Shown: in pieces, positions 16,790 through 25,116 of the stretch
Layout of the letters: the number at the start of each line of letters is the position of its first letter
How positions within the stretch are numbered: position 1 is the stretch's first letter
DNA from: Pseudomonadota bacterium
Lineage (GTDB): Bacteria; Pseudomonadota; Gammaproteobacteria; Xanthomonadales; Xanthomonadaceae
NCBI GenBank assembly: GCA_023423605.1
Contig: JAFAFF010000041.1
Location: forward strand, 1-31,262
Reading direction: 5' to 3'
Length of the DNA stretch: 31,262 nucleotides
Program-made: the position numbers and the translations under genes
The notes under the pieces: model-generated
What the model saw: the letters and a program-made list of their open reading frames with translations, nothing else
Database searches by the model: none
Told to the model about the DNA's origin: nothing

Positions 16790-17656
16790 ATGCGCCGCTT
16801 CCCTGCCCGTCTCCGCCACGATGCCCGCCAGCTGCTTGCACGCGAACCGCTCGCGCGGCGCGTCGAAGCCGGCGTCATGCTGCTCATCGTGCTCAGTGCG
16901 CTGGTACTGATGGCCGACAGCGTGGCCGACGTGCACCGCCGCCACGGCACGCTCCTGCGCCTGCTGGAGTGGTTGTTCACCGGCCTGTTCGCGCTGGAGT
17001 ACCTGCTGCGCCTGTGGCTGCTGCGTGCGCCCGGGCGGTATGCGCGCAGCTTCTTCGGGATCGTCGATCTGCTGTCCATCCTGCCGGTGTTCCTGGCCCT
17101 GCTGCTGCCCGGCCTGCACGTGCTGGCCGATGTCCGCCTGCTGCGGCTGCTGCGCCTGTTCCGCATCCTGAAGCTGCCGGTCTACCTGGACGAAATGCGC
17201 CACCTGCGCGAAGCACTGGTGCGCGCGCGCCGCGGAATCCAGGTCTTCATCGGCGTGATGGTGCTGCTGGTGGTGGTGCTGGGCACGGTGATCTACCTGC
17301 TTGAAGGCCCCGAACATGGCTTCACCAGCATTCCGGTGGGCATCTACTGGGCAACGGTCACCATGAGCACCACCGGCTATGGCGACCTGACCCCACAGAC
17401 CGGCGCGGGCCGCTTCATCACCGCCTGCGCGATCCTGCTCGGTTACGGCATCATCGCCTTCCCCACCGGCATCATGGGTGCCGAGCTGTTCGCCGGGGTG
17501 CTGGAACACCACCGTGCACGCACGGCGCATTGCCGCTGCGCCTGCGGCGATGCCAGCCGGATGGCCGATGCGGGCGGCGCACAGCACGGGGACGATGGGC
17601 TGCAAGCGGCCCCGTCGCCACCGGCGTGCACGCCACGCCCCACGCCGAGCGGGTAG
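16790..17656 (+). CDS. voltage-gated-type potassium channel (6 TM)
   Basis: This 288-residue integral membrane protein has the layout of a bacterial Kv channel. S1 lies near 28-44, S2 near 60-77 and S3 near 88-110. An S4-like helix follows with a basic residue at every third position (R116, R119, R122, R125, K128). S5 is near 150-170, then the pore with selectivity filter TTGYGD (194-199), and S6 at about 207-237. It would conduct K+ across the inner membrane. A short cysteine-containing tail (HCRCACGD, near 247-254) could bind metal; no RCK or cyclic-nucleotide domain follows. The ATG at 16790 has no clear Shine-Dalgarno site, so the exact start is uncertain. Open sequence upstream in the same frame is not channel-like. 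Confidence 0.92.
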   Translation: MRRFPARLRHDARQLLAREPLARRVEAGVMLLIVLSALVLMADSVADVHRRHGTLLRLLEWLFTGLFALEYLLRLWLLRAPGRYARSFFGIVDLLSILPVFLALLLPGLHVLADVRLLRLLRLFRILKLPVYLDEMRHLREALVRARRGIQVFIGVMVLLVVVLGTVIYLLEGPEHGFTSIPVGIYWATVTMSTTGYGDLTPQTGAGRFITACAILLGYGIIAFPTGIMGAELFAGVLEHHRARTAHCRCACGDASRMADAGGAQHGDDGLQAAPSPPACTPRPTPSG

Positions 17657-17686
17657 ACTGTCGGCCAGCTTTCACCCAGGATCCAC

Positions 17687-18313
17687 ATGGGCCCGTTCGA
17701 CCGTACCGACCGTCTCCGCTGGCAGGCCGCTTCGCTGCTGGCCGCCGCGCCGATGGCCCCCCTTGCCGCTGCGAAAGCGCCGGCCACCAGCGCCACGGTG
17801 CAGCCGCAGGTGTCGCGCGCAGCACTTGCCCAGACACTGCACCAGCGGCTGCTCGCCGGTCACAGCGCCACCGCGACGCTGGAAGCCTGGTGCGCCGAAC
17901 AGGGCCTGGCCAGGCGTGCCCAGGTACGCGCCCTGCGCGTGACCGGCGTGGAACGCGAGGCCCCCCAGGACGTGCGCGCCGCATTGCAGGTGGATGCCGG
18001 CACGCCGCTGGGTTACCGCCGCGTGCAGCTGGTATGTGGCGAGCGCGTCCTGTCCGAGGCCGACAACTGGTACGTACGCGAACTGCTCACGCCGGCCATG
18101 AATGCCCTGCTCGACGAAAGCGATGAACCGTTCGGGCGTGTGGTACTGCCGCTGGATTTCCAGCGCCGCACCCTGCGTGACCAGGCGTACTGGCCGCCGC
18201 GTGGCGATGCCACGCAGGGCGTGCTGCTGGAAGTGCATGCGCTGTTGTCCGACAGCAGGCAGCGTCCCTTCAGTTACGTCATCGAGTCCTACCTGGCACA
18301 GGCGCTGCCGTAA
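17687..18313 (+). CDS. secreted protein resembling chorismate lyase-fold proteins
   Basis: The 208-residue product has AGGA 5 nt before its ATG. The N-terminus contains a hydrophobic alanine/leucine-rich stretch (about 12-28) ending in small residues, suggesting a signal peptide, although the charged start makes it unusual. The core (about 85-180) includes VREL-type and GERVLSEADNWYV segments. This general pattern is shared with the chorismate lyase (UbiC)/UTRA fold. I cannot confirm the catalytic residues, and a periplasmic chorismate lyase would be unexpected, so it may bind a small molecule. It lies 30 bp after the channel gene and could be cotranscribed with it. Confidence 0.55.
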   Translation: MGPFDRTDRLRWQAASLLAAAPMAPLAAAKAPATSATVQPQVSRAALAQTLHQRLLAGHSATATLEAWCAEQGLARRAQVRALRVTGVEREAPQDVRAALQVDAGTPLGYRRVQLVCGERVLSEADNWYVRELLTPAMNALLDESDEPFGRVVLPLDFQRRTLRDQAYWPPRGDATQGVLLEVHALLSDSRQRPFSYVIESYLAQALP

Positions 18314-18334
18314 GCCGCGGCGGGTGGCCGGCCA

Positions 18335-19480
18335 TTACCGGTCCGCCATCGCCACCAGGGAATCCGCGCCGATGTCGGCGATGCGGCGCGCGCCGGTCAA
18401 CGTCATCGCCACGCGCATCTCCTGAGCCACCAGGTCCAGCAGATTGGCCACGCCGGCCTGGCCGTGCACGGCAAGCGCATACACGAAGGCGCGCCCCAGC
18501 AGCACGGTGTCGGCACCCAGGGCCAGCATGCGCACCACGTCCAACCCGCTGCGCACTCCGGAATCGACAAGGATCTTCAGGTCACCGTGCACCGCATCGG
18601 CAATGGCCGGCAACGCGCGCGCGGTGGACAGCACGCCGTCCAGCTGGCGTCCGCCATGGTTGGATACCACGATGCCATCGGCCCCGAAATGCACGGCATC
18701 GCGCGCATCCTGCGGGTCCAGGATGCCCTTGATGACCATCGGCCCCTTCCAGAACGCGCGGATCCATTCCAGGTCCTTCCAGGATATGGACGGATCGAAA
18801 TTGCTGCCCAGCCAGCCGATGTAATCGGCCAGGCCGGTGGCATGGCCGCGGTAGGCGGAGATGTTGCCGAGATCATGCGGACGGCCACGCAGGCCCACAT
18901 CCAGGGCCCAGCGCGGATGGGTGATGGCCTGGCCGATGCGGCGCAGCGCGGCATGGGCGCCACTCATGCCCGAATGCGCATCGCGATAACGCGCGCCCGG
19001 CACCGGCATGTCCACGGTGAACACCAGGGTGGTGACTCCCACTGCCTGCGCGCGTTCCAGCGCATTGCGCATGAAGCCGCGGTCGCGCAGCACGTACAAC
19101 TGGAACCACATGGGCCGCTGGATGGCCGGCGCCACTTCTTCCATCGCGCATACCGACACGGTGGACAGCGTGAACGGTATGCCGCGACTGTCGGCCGCGC
19201 GTGCCGCCTGCACTTCGCCGCGCCGCGCATACATGCCGGTCAGGCCCACCGGCGCCAGCGCCACCGGCATTGCCAGCGACTCTCCGAACAGCTCGATACC
19301 CAGGTCCAGTGCGCTCATGTCGCGAAGCACCCGCTGGCGCAGTGCGATGTCGGACAGATCGGCGACATTGCGCCTGAGCGTCTGTTCGGCGTAGGCACCG
19401 CCGTCGATGTAATGGAACAGGAACGGCGGCAGCCGACGCTGTGCGGCGGCACGGTAATCGGTGGAGGCGGAGATGATCAT
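18335..19480 (-). CDS. lldD: L-lactate dehydrogenase (FMN-dependent)
   Basis: This 381-residue protein is nearly colinear with E. coli LldD from its first residues ([18 protein letters not shown]). It oxidises L-lactate to pyruvate at the inner membrane and feeds electrons to the quinone pool. The FMN and active-site residues of the alpha-hydroxyacid oxidase family are visible: Y24, Y129, K251, and catalytic H275 and R278 in [10 protein letters not shown]. The C-terminus is about 15 residues shorter than in E. coli. The ATG at 19480 gives the family N-terminus; longer upstream sequence does not fit. No lactate permease or LldR regulator is adjacent in the window, so it seems to be a stand-alone gene here. 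Confidence 0.96.
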   Translation of the reverse strand: MIISASTDYRAAAQRRLPPFLFHYIDGGAYAEQTLRRNVADLSDIALRQRVLRDMSALDLGIELFGESLAMPVALAPVGLTGMYARRGEVQAARAADSRGIPFTLSTVSVCAMEEVAPAIQRPMWFQLYVLRDRGFMRNALERAQAVGVTTLVFTVDMPVPGARYRDAHSGMSGAHAALRRIGQAITHPRWALDVGLRGRPHDLGNISAYRGHATGLADYIGWLGSNFDPSISWKDLEWIRAFWKGPMVIKGILDPQDARDAVHFGADGIVVSNHGGRQLDGVLSTARALPAIADAVHGDLKILVDSGVRSGLDVVRMLALGADTVLLGRAFVYALAVHGQAGVANLLDLVAQEMRVAMTLTGARRIADIGADSLVAMADR

Positions 19481-19580
19481 GGCGTCACTCTGGCAGACCT
19501 GCGCGTGGAAAGCACGTGGTGGATGCGCGTACCGTGCGGCATGCCGCCAGCGGGTGCCACGCGCGGGCAACCTGCCGTGG

Positions 19581-20030
19581 CTACAGGCGGCGCTCGATCA
19601 GGCGGATCACCGCCAGCACGATCAGGCACAGCACCGTCACGCCGGTGGCGATCACATACGCGCCGATGCCCACCGCGATGCCGATGGCCCCGCTCATGAT
19701 CAGCGAACTGGCGGTGGTCAGGCCGCTGACGTCCTTCTCCGTGGAGCCGCGCAGGATGGTGCCGGCAGCGATGAAACCGACGCAGGCGACCACCGCTTCG
19801 ATCAGGCGGATGGGGTCCACCTGCAGCAGGTCGCGGTACTGGTCCTGCTGGAAATGCTCGGCCACCGAATCGCCCAGGCCGACGATCAGCGCCGCCGCGC
19901 CGGCAATCAACATATGCGTGCGCAACCCGGCGGCATGCTTGCCGAGCTCGCGCTCGAAACCCAGCACGCCACCGAACAGCATCGCCGCCGCCACGCGCAG
20001 CAGCAGGGACACATCCTGGTTCAACTCCAT
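19581..20030 (-). CDS. MgtC/SapB-family inner-membrane protein
   Basis: This 149-residue protein has four to five hydrophobic helices. It also has the MgtC family motifs LGFERELG near the N-terminus and GLTTASSL in the third segment. AGGAGG lies 5 nt before the ATG, an excellent start. Full MgtC virulence proteins carry an extra C-terminal cytoplasmic domain that is absent here, so this is the short, housekeeping type. MgtC proteins affect Mg2+ homeostasis or ATP synthase in some pathogens; the role of the short form is not clear. It is about 100 bp upstream of lldD and in the same direction, and divergent from the ene-reductase across 177 bp. Confidence 0.9.
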   Translation of the reverse strand: MELNQDVSLLLRVAAAMLFGGVLGFERELGKHAAGLRTHMLIAGAAALIVGLGDSVAEHFQQDQYRDLLQVDPIRLIEAVVACVGFIAAGTILRGSTEKDVSGLTTASSLIMSGAIGIAVGIGAYVIATGVTVLCLIVLAVIRLIERRL

Positions 20031-20207
20031 GACCACCTCCTCGGCATTCCGCAGAGGCTGGCGCGATGGCCGTGGCAGCACCGTGAAAGCAATCGGCACT
20101 AGCCGCACGCCGGTTCCCGCAACGGCCCTTTCCATCGCTGCAACAGCCAACGCCGCATACTCGACGGAGGACCCCCGCATGTCCTTCCCCACCTGCCAGG
20201 AGCTTCC

Positions 20208-21299
20208 ATGTCGCAGACCGACACCCCCTTGTTCTCCCCTGCCCGCCTGGGTGACATCGACATCGCCAACCGCATCGTCATGGCCCCGCTGACCCGCAAC
20301 CGCGCGCAGTCCGACCGCGTCCCTTCGCCGCTGGCCGCCGAATACTACGGACAACGCGCCAGCGCCGGCCTGCTGATCGCCGAGGCCACCCAGATCAGTC
20401 CGCTCGGCCAAGGCTACCTGGACACGCCCGGCATCCATAGCGACGACCAGGTGCAGGCCTGGAAGAAGGTGACAGACAACGTGCACGCACGTGGCGGCAG
20501 GATCGTCCTGCAGCTCTGGCATGTCGGCCGTATCTCGCATGTCAGCCTGCTGCCGGAGGGCGAAGTACCGGTGGCCCCCAGTGCCATCCGCGCCGATGCC
20601 AAGACCTTCACCGCACAAGGATTCGAAGACGTCTCCACACCCCGCGCGCTGGCGCTGGATGAGATACCGGGCATCATCGAGGATTACCGGAACGCCGCGC
20701 GCAACGCCATCGCCGCCGGCTTCGACGGGGTGGAGGTGCATGCAGCGAACGGCTATCTGATCGACCAGTTCCTGCGCGACGGCAGCAACCACCGCCACGA
20801 CGCCTACGGCGGCAGCATCGAAAACCGCACGCGCTTGTTGTTCGAAGTGGTGCAGGCGGTGGCCGGAGCCATCGGTGCGGGGCGGACCGGCGTGCGTCTG
20901 TCGCCCACCACGCCTGCAAACGATGCCCACGACAGCACGCCACAGGCGCTTTTCGAGCGCGCGGTGGAGCGTCTGGACAGCATCGACGGTCTGGCCTTCG
21001 TGCATGTCATCGAAGGCGCCACCGGCGGCGACCGCCACAACATCGCCTTCGATTACCGCGCCCTGCGTGCGCGCTTCCGCGGGCCGTGGATCGTCAACAA
21101 CGGCTACGACAAGGCCAGTGCGGAAGAAGCCACGCAGTCCGGTTACGCGGATGCGGTGGCCTTCGGTCGTGCGTTCATCGCCAACCCCGACCTGGTGGAG
21201 CGGCTGCGTCGCAACGCGCCGCTCGCGCAGCTGGACCAGGGCACCCTGTACGGTGGCGGCGAACACGGATATACCGATTACCCGACGCTGGGTGACTGA
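20208..21299 (+). CDS. nemA: NemA-type ene-reductase (Old Yellow Enzyme family)
   Basis: This 363-residue FMN-dependent TIM-barrel enzyme reduces activated C=C bonds, such as N-ethylmaleimide and other electrophiles, with NAD(P)H. Family residues are present: the FMN-binding start NRIVMAPLTRNRA, LQLWHVGR, and the substrate-activating pair H178/N181 followed by Y183 in HAANGYLIDQFL. The FMN phosphate-binding end is at GYADAVAFGRAFI. AGGAG lies 5 nt before the ATG. The usual partner repressor NemR is not adjacent. The gene is divergent from the mgtC-like gene and converges on the GH3 gene, with three SMAG hairpins between the stops. Confidence 0.95.
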   Translation: MSQTDTPLFSPARLGDIDIANRIVMAPLTRNRAQSDRVPSPLAAEYYGQRASAGLLIAEATQISPLGQGYLDTPGIHSDDQVQAWKKVTDNVHARGGRIVLQLWHVGRISHVSLLPEGEVPVAPSAIRADAKTFTAQGFEDVSTPRALALDEIPGIIEDYRNAARNAIAAGFDGVEVHAANGYLIDQFLRDGSNHRHDAYGGSIENRTRLLFEVVQAVAGAIGAGRTGVRLSPTTPANDAHDSTPQALFERAVERLDSIDGLAFVHVIEGATGGDRHNIAFDYRALRARFRGPWIVNNGYDKASAEEATQSGYADAVAFGRAFIANPDLVERLRRNAPLAQLDQGTLYGGGEHGYTDYPTLGD

Positions 21300-21314
21300 C
21301 CGGCTGGATCTGCA

Positions 21315-21425
21315 AGCCGGGCAGAGCCCGGCTGCACCACGCCGCACGGACTGCCGGGCTCTGCCCGGCAACATTCATGGCGGCAACCTCTTCGCGGTGC
21401 ACAGCCGGGCAGAGCCCGGCCCTAC
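21315..21425. repeat. cluster of three SMAG-type hairpins between convergent genes
   Basis: Three palindromes with the SMAG core occur in 111 bp: 21315-21333 (AGCCGGGC-AGA-GCCCGGCT), 21352-21370 (TGCCGGGC-TCT-GCCCGGCA, opposite orientation) and 21403-21420 with trailing CTAC at 21422-21425. They lie between the nemA stop (21299) and the GH3 stop, so they may serve as a bidirectional transcript end. The final CTAC, read leftwards as GTAG, contains the TAG stop codon of the GH3 gene. Confidence 0.85.
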
Positions 21426-24205
21426 CTGACCACCGTTTCCGTCAACTGCACGTCCACGGTCTGCAGCGGCTCGCTGGCGCTGCGGCTCAGCTGCAGCTGG
21501 TACTGGCCGGGGGCGATCTTCCACTGCCGCGCGGTGGTATCAAAACTGGCCAGCGTCTTCGGTTCGGCCTCGATGCGGATGCGCCGCTGCTCCCCCGGCT
21601 GCAACGTCACCTTCCTGAAACCCACCAGCCGGATCGGCGTGGTGCTGCCTTCAGGAAGCTTCAGGTACAGCTGGGCCACATCGGCACCCGCGCGGTCGGA
21701 GGTGTTGCGGATGTCCACGCTGGCCACCAGCCGCTGTCCCGCCACGCTCACGCGCAGGTTTTCGTAGGCGAAGCGCGAGTACGACAGCCCATGCCCGAAC
21801 GCGAACGTCGGCGTCAGTCCCTTCGCCGCCATCCACTTGTAGCCCACATTCGCGCCCTCGATATCGAAATCGAATTCATCCACCGCAGGCTGCTTCGGCT
21901 GGAAGCCCAGTCCCGGCACATGCGGACGCGGCAGCTGTGATTCGTCGGCCACCCAGGTCACCGGCAAGCGGCCGGATGGATTTGCCGTGCCGGCCAGCAG
22001 CGCGGCGATGCCCTCGCCGCCGCGGATGCCCGGATACCAGGCTTCCAGCAGCGCCGGCACCTGCCGCAACCAGGGCGTGCGCACGGGGCCATTGGTCTGC
22101 AGCACCACCACGGTCTTCGGGTTGGCGCCGGCCACCGCCGTTATCAGTGCATCCTGGTTGCCCGGCAACTGCATGTCCGGCAGGTCCACCGATTCGGCAG
22201 ACCACTGCGTGGCGAAGACGATCGCCACGTCCGCCGACGCCGCCGCGCGCGTGGCAGCCCGCGCATCGCGCCCGTCCAGGTACTGGATGTCCGCATCCGG
22301 CCGCTCCCGGCGCAACGCTTCCAGCGGCGAGGAAGGATGGAAGATCACCGGTCCGGGCCAGGTGGTCGGCAGCACCCCCGGCACCGCGTTGCCGCCGCGG
22401 GCGGTGATGCCCACCATGGACGAACCGCCCCCGCCGATGACGCCCTTGTCGGCGTGCCCGCCGATCACCACGATATGCTTCACGCTGTCGGCCAGCGGCA
22501 GCAGCCCACCCTCGTTGCGCAGCAGCACGCTGCCCTCTTCCACCGTGCGCTGGGCGGTGGCGAAACCGGCCTGGTCATCAATTGCCTGGTGCTGTGGCGG
22601 CCGGTCGAAGTTTCCATGCAGGAACATCGTGCGCAGGATCCGCGACACCATGTCGTCGAGCCGCGCCTGCGGCACCACGCCGGCACCGACGGCCATGCGC
22701 AGTGGCGCATCGAAGAAGGTAGTGGCATCGAACACTTCGCCGGCCGACTGCTGGTCCAGCCCCGCCAGCGCCGCCTTCGAACCGCTGTGCACGCCGCCCC
22801 AGTCGGACATCACGAAACCCGGGAATTTCCATTCCTGCTTCAGCACCTGGTTCATCAGGTACGGATGCTCGCAGGCGTAGATGCCATTGATCCGGTTGTA
22901 GGCACACATCGTGGAGCCTGGCCGGCCCCGCTCGATGGCGATCTCGAACGCCAGCAGGTCCGATTCGTGCATCGCCTGTTCGCCTATCCGCACATCATGG
23001 AAATTGCGCCGGGTTTCCATGTCGTTGAGCGCGTAATGCTTCATCGTGGAAATGACGTGCTGGCTCTGGATGCCGCGTATCGACGCGCCGACCAGGGTAC
23101 CGGCCAGCAGTGGGTCCTCGCCGGCATACTCGAAGTTGCGTCCGTTGCGCGGGTCGCGCTGCAGGTTCACGCTGCCACCCAGCAGGATGTTGAAACGCTG
23201 CTGCCAGGCCTCCCGGCCCATCGTCGCACCGCCCTGCCAGGCGACCAGCGGATTCCATGTGGACGCGGTGGCAGGCCCGGACGGCATCGCCGTGGCGTGG
23301 TCGCCGGGACGGATGCCGCCCGGATTGGTGACGCCGACGCCGGCATCAGCCGACTGCTGCGAGGGGATGCCCAGGCGCGGCACTCCGGGCACGAAGCCTG
23401 CCGATCCCACCGCGCCTTCCGGCAGCGGTCCGCCGTCCTTGCCCAGCCCGAAAAAGCTGCGCAGCATCTGGAATTTCTCGTCCTGGGTCATCTGCCCCAG
23501 CAGCAGCCGGGCGCGCTCGTCGGCACCCAGCGTGGCGTCCATCCATGGTCGTTCCTGCGCGCCTGATGGCGCATAGGCAAGGCTGAGCAGGCGTGCCTGC
23601 AGTGTCCGTCCCGCCGCATCGCGCAGCGACAACGACGCCTCATCGGCGGTGGCGAAACCAGCGCTGTCCACGCCCGCCATGCCCGTGGCCTCGAAACCGG
23701 GCATCGCGCTCGAACCAGCGCCCAGCAGCACCGCCGGCGCGCCCAGCCTCGATGCTTCCACCCGCGAAGCCAGCGCCGCCGCATCGCCATCGCCATCGGC
23801 ATACACGGCCACCACGTGGCGACCGTCGGCCAGCCGCAGGTAGCCGGCTCCGTCCGCGGCGGGACCACCTTCAGCCTGCACCGGAAGCCGCGTCAGCAGC
23901 ACGTGACCGGTCGCGGTCCCCTGCGCATCCTCGCTGGCCATCACGAAACGGTACGCATAGCCCAACTGGTCAGCCAGCGACTGCAGGGGATCGACGTCGC
24001 CCACCGAGCGCGTTACGCCGGCAACGCTGACCAGGTCCGCCTCCACCGCAGGCAGCTGGGCGGCAAGCGCCTGCACATCGGCCGCGGTCAGCGGCGGCAG
24101 GCCAAGCACCGTGAACGCCGGTGCCGGCTCGGCGGAGAACGCCGGTCGCGCAAGCGACAGGACAAGTGCGGTGGACAGGACAAGCGGCTTTGTAAACGTT
24201 TTCAT
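21422..24205 (-). CDS. GH3 beta-glucosidase with unusual N-terminal EEP-like domain
   Basis: This 927-residue exported enzyme has a signal peptide at about 1-25 (cleavage after AFSA). Residues about 220-700 are the two-domain GH3 core: KHYALND (K389, H390), nucleophile D468 in GFVMSDWGG, and GNFEYAGEDP-like substrate-binding sequence near 357-364. A fibronectin-III-like GH3 tail with FGHGLSYSRF before it completes the C-terminus. It should cleave terminal beta-glycosides in the periplasm. Between the signal peptide and the GH3 core lie about 190 residues foreign to GH3. Their pattern (ADLVSVAG, LGYAYRF, GHVLLTRLPV, PAVLLGAG) resembles the exonuclease-endonuclease-phosphatase fold but without its catalytic residues. 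No strong ribosome binding site precedes the ATG at 24205. The stop codon is supplied by a SMAG repeat. Confidence 0.92.
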   Translation of the reverse strand: MKTFTKPLVLSTALVLSLARPAFSAEPAPAFTVLGLPPLTAADVQALAAQLPAVEADLVSVAGVTRSVGDVDPLQSLADQLGYAYRFVMASEDAQGTATGHVLLTRLPVQAEGGPAADGAGYLRLADGRHVVAVYADGDGDAAALASRVEASRLGAPAVLLGAGSSAMPGFEATGMAGVDSAGFATADEASLSLRDAAGRTLQARLLSLAYAPSGAQERPWMDATLGADERARLLLGQMTQDEKFQMLRSFFGLGKDGGPLPEGAVGSAGFVPGVPRLGIPSQQSADAGVGVTNPGGIRPGDHATAMPSGPATASTWNPLVAWQGGATMGREAWQQRFNILLGGSVNLQRDPRNGRNFEYAGEDPLLAGTLVGASIRGIQSQHVISTMKHYALNDMETRRNFHDVRIGEQAMHESDLLAFEIAIERGRPGSTMCAYNRINGIYACEHPYLMNQVLKQEWKFPGFVMSDWGGVHSGSKAALAGLDQQSAGEVFDATTFFDAPLRMAVGAGVVPQARLDDMVSRILRTMFLHGNFDRPPQHQAIDDQAGFATAQRTVEEGSVLLRNEGGLLPLADSVKHIVVIGGHADKGVIGGGGSSMVGITARGGNAVPGVLPTTWPGPVIFHPSSPLEALRRERPDADIQYLDGRDARAATRAAASADVAIVFATQWSAESVDLPDMQLPGNQDALITAVAGANPKTVVVLQTNGPVRTPWLRQVPALLEAWYPGIRGGEGIAALLAGTANPSGRLPVTWVADESQLPRPHVPGLGFQPKQPAVDEFDFDIEGANVGYKWMAAKGLTPTFAFGHGLSYSRFAYENLRVSVAGQRLVASVDIRNTSDRAGADVAQLYLKLPEGSTTPIRLVGFRKVTLQPGEQRRIRIEAEPKTLASFDTTARQWKIAPGQYQLQLSRSASEPLQTVDVQLTETVVR
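24191..24204. promoter_or_regulatory. possible LacI-family operator over the GH3 start codon
   Basis: TGTAAACGTTTTCA is a near-perfect palindrome with one mismatch. It closely resembles the TGTAAACGTTTACA-type sites bound by sugar-responsive LacI/GalR regulators. It overlaps the ATG and first codons of the glycosidase. Because it is also coding (Met-Lys-Thr-Phe-Thr), it may be coincidental. No LacI-type gene is in the window. Confidence 0.35.
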
Positions 24206-24525
24206 CAACGGGCGTGTCTTTACCGATGCCTGCGCAGTCGGTTCCTGGAAGGGGGGCCGCCGAAGGGAGCAGCGCGAGTCATGGGCGGGCACCAGCGTGC
24301 CACTGCAAAGGACGGGAGGTGGCCGGCATGCGCGCGGACCCCTCCGTCCACCATGGCCAACCTGTCCTGCATCGGCATGCGTAGTGCATGCCCGACACGC
24401 AAAGAGTGGTGAGTGCTGCCGGCACTGTCAACCGCGTTCGCATGCGCCGAAAGTCGCATGGCGCGCTGGAGCCTTTCCCACGCATGAGCTATGGTTCCTG
24501 CCTGATCCATGGAAGGAGTGCGCAC
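24206..24525. other. divergent intergenic region, 320 bp
   Basis: This stretch lies between the divergent GH3 and membrane-protein genes and should hold both promoters. I cannot place a confident -35/-10 pair. It contains a 7-bp perfect inverted repeat, GGCATGC/GCATGCC (24374-24392), around GTAGT. Open frames crossing it have shadow composition and are not called. Confidence 0.4.
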
Positions 24526-25032
24526 ATGTCACGTGCCCTGAACATCACCACGCTGGTCGTTTCCTCACTGGCACTGCTGGCCTGCGGCTGGATCGCCTGG
24601 CGCCAGCACCAGCTGGATTCCCCGCAACGCATCGTGCACGCCCGTGGCGTGGTGATCTCCGATGCCAACGGCCAGGCGCGGCTGATCCTTGGCGCACCGG
24701 TTCCCGATCCCACCACCGCCGGCAAGCCGGCCGGGCCGCGCGCCACGCCGCTGTCCGGGCTGGTGCTGCTGGGGCCGGACGGCTCCGAGCGTGGCGGCTA
24801 CGGCACCTCCGATGCCGGCGGCGAAGCGCTGCTGACCCTGGATGATGCCTCCGGCGCCACCGAAGTGTTCAAGGTGGTGGCCAATCCGGACCGCGGCGCC
24901 ACCCTGATGGTGAAGCACCAGAACAACACCGGCGCGATGCTGACGTCGTGGCAGGGCGAGCCGGAACTGATGTTCATCGACGACAGCGGCCGCTCCTTCT
25001 ACGTGCGCCCTGGCGCGCCCGCCGCGCCCTGA
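24526..25032 (+). CDS. unknown membrane-anchored protein with beta-strand repeats
   Basis: This 168-residue protein starts at an ATG with AAGGAG 7 nt upstream. One hydrophobic helix (about 8-25) anchors it, probably with the rest in the periplasm. The body has recurring short blocks in which a hydrophobic strand is followed by D-x-x-G and a second strand: VISDANGQARLIL, LLGPDGSERGG, LTLDDASGATEV, MFIDDSGRSFYV. This suggests a repetitive beta sheet or beta-propeller-like fold. There is no enzymatic motif and I do not recognise a named family. It is followed by yggS 84 bp downstream on the same strand. It is divergent from the GH3 gene. Function unknown. Confidence 0.85.
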   Translation: MSRALNITTLVVSSLALLACGWIAWRQHQLDSPQRIVHARGVVISDANGQARLILGAPVPDPTTAGKPAGPRATPLSGLVLLGPDGSERGGYGTSDAGGEALLTLDDASGATEVFKVVANPDRGATLMVKHQNNTGAMLTSWQGEPELMFIDDSGRSFYVRPGAPAAP

Positions 25033-25116
25033 CCGCATCCTGGCCGCCCGCGGCACTGGCCCGTGGCGCCGCGGGCGGCGACACTGTCAGCCTGTCTTCA
25101 ACGCAGGAAGCCGCCG

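Noticed and set aside
16625..17605. Leftward extension of the DUF4124 frame across the channel gene
   Set aside because: The true start at 16624 has a strong Shine-Dalgarno and a signal peptide; the extension is antisense to the channel gene and rich in Q, H and A.
20031..21374. Leftward extension of the mgtC-like frame across nemA
   Set aside because: The ATG at 20030 has a perfect AGGAGG; the rest is antisense to the ene-reductase.
24374..24392. GGCATGC/GCATGCC inverted repeat as another SMAG copy
   Set aside because: It contains GTAG in the loop but lacks the SMAG stem sequence and flanking layout; probably a chance palindrome.
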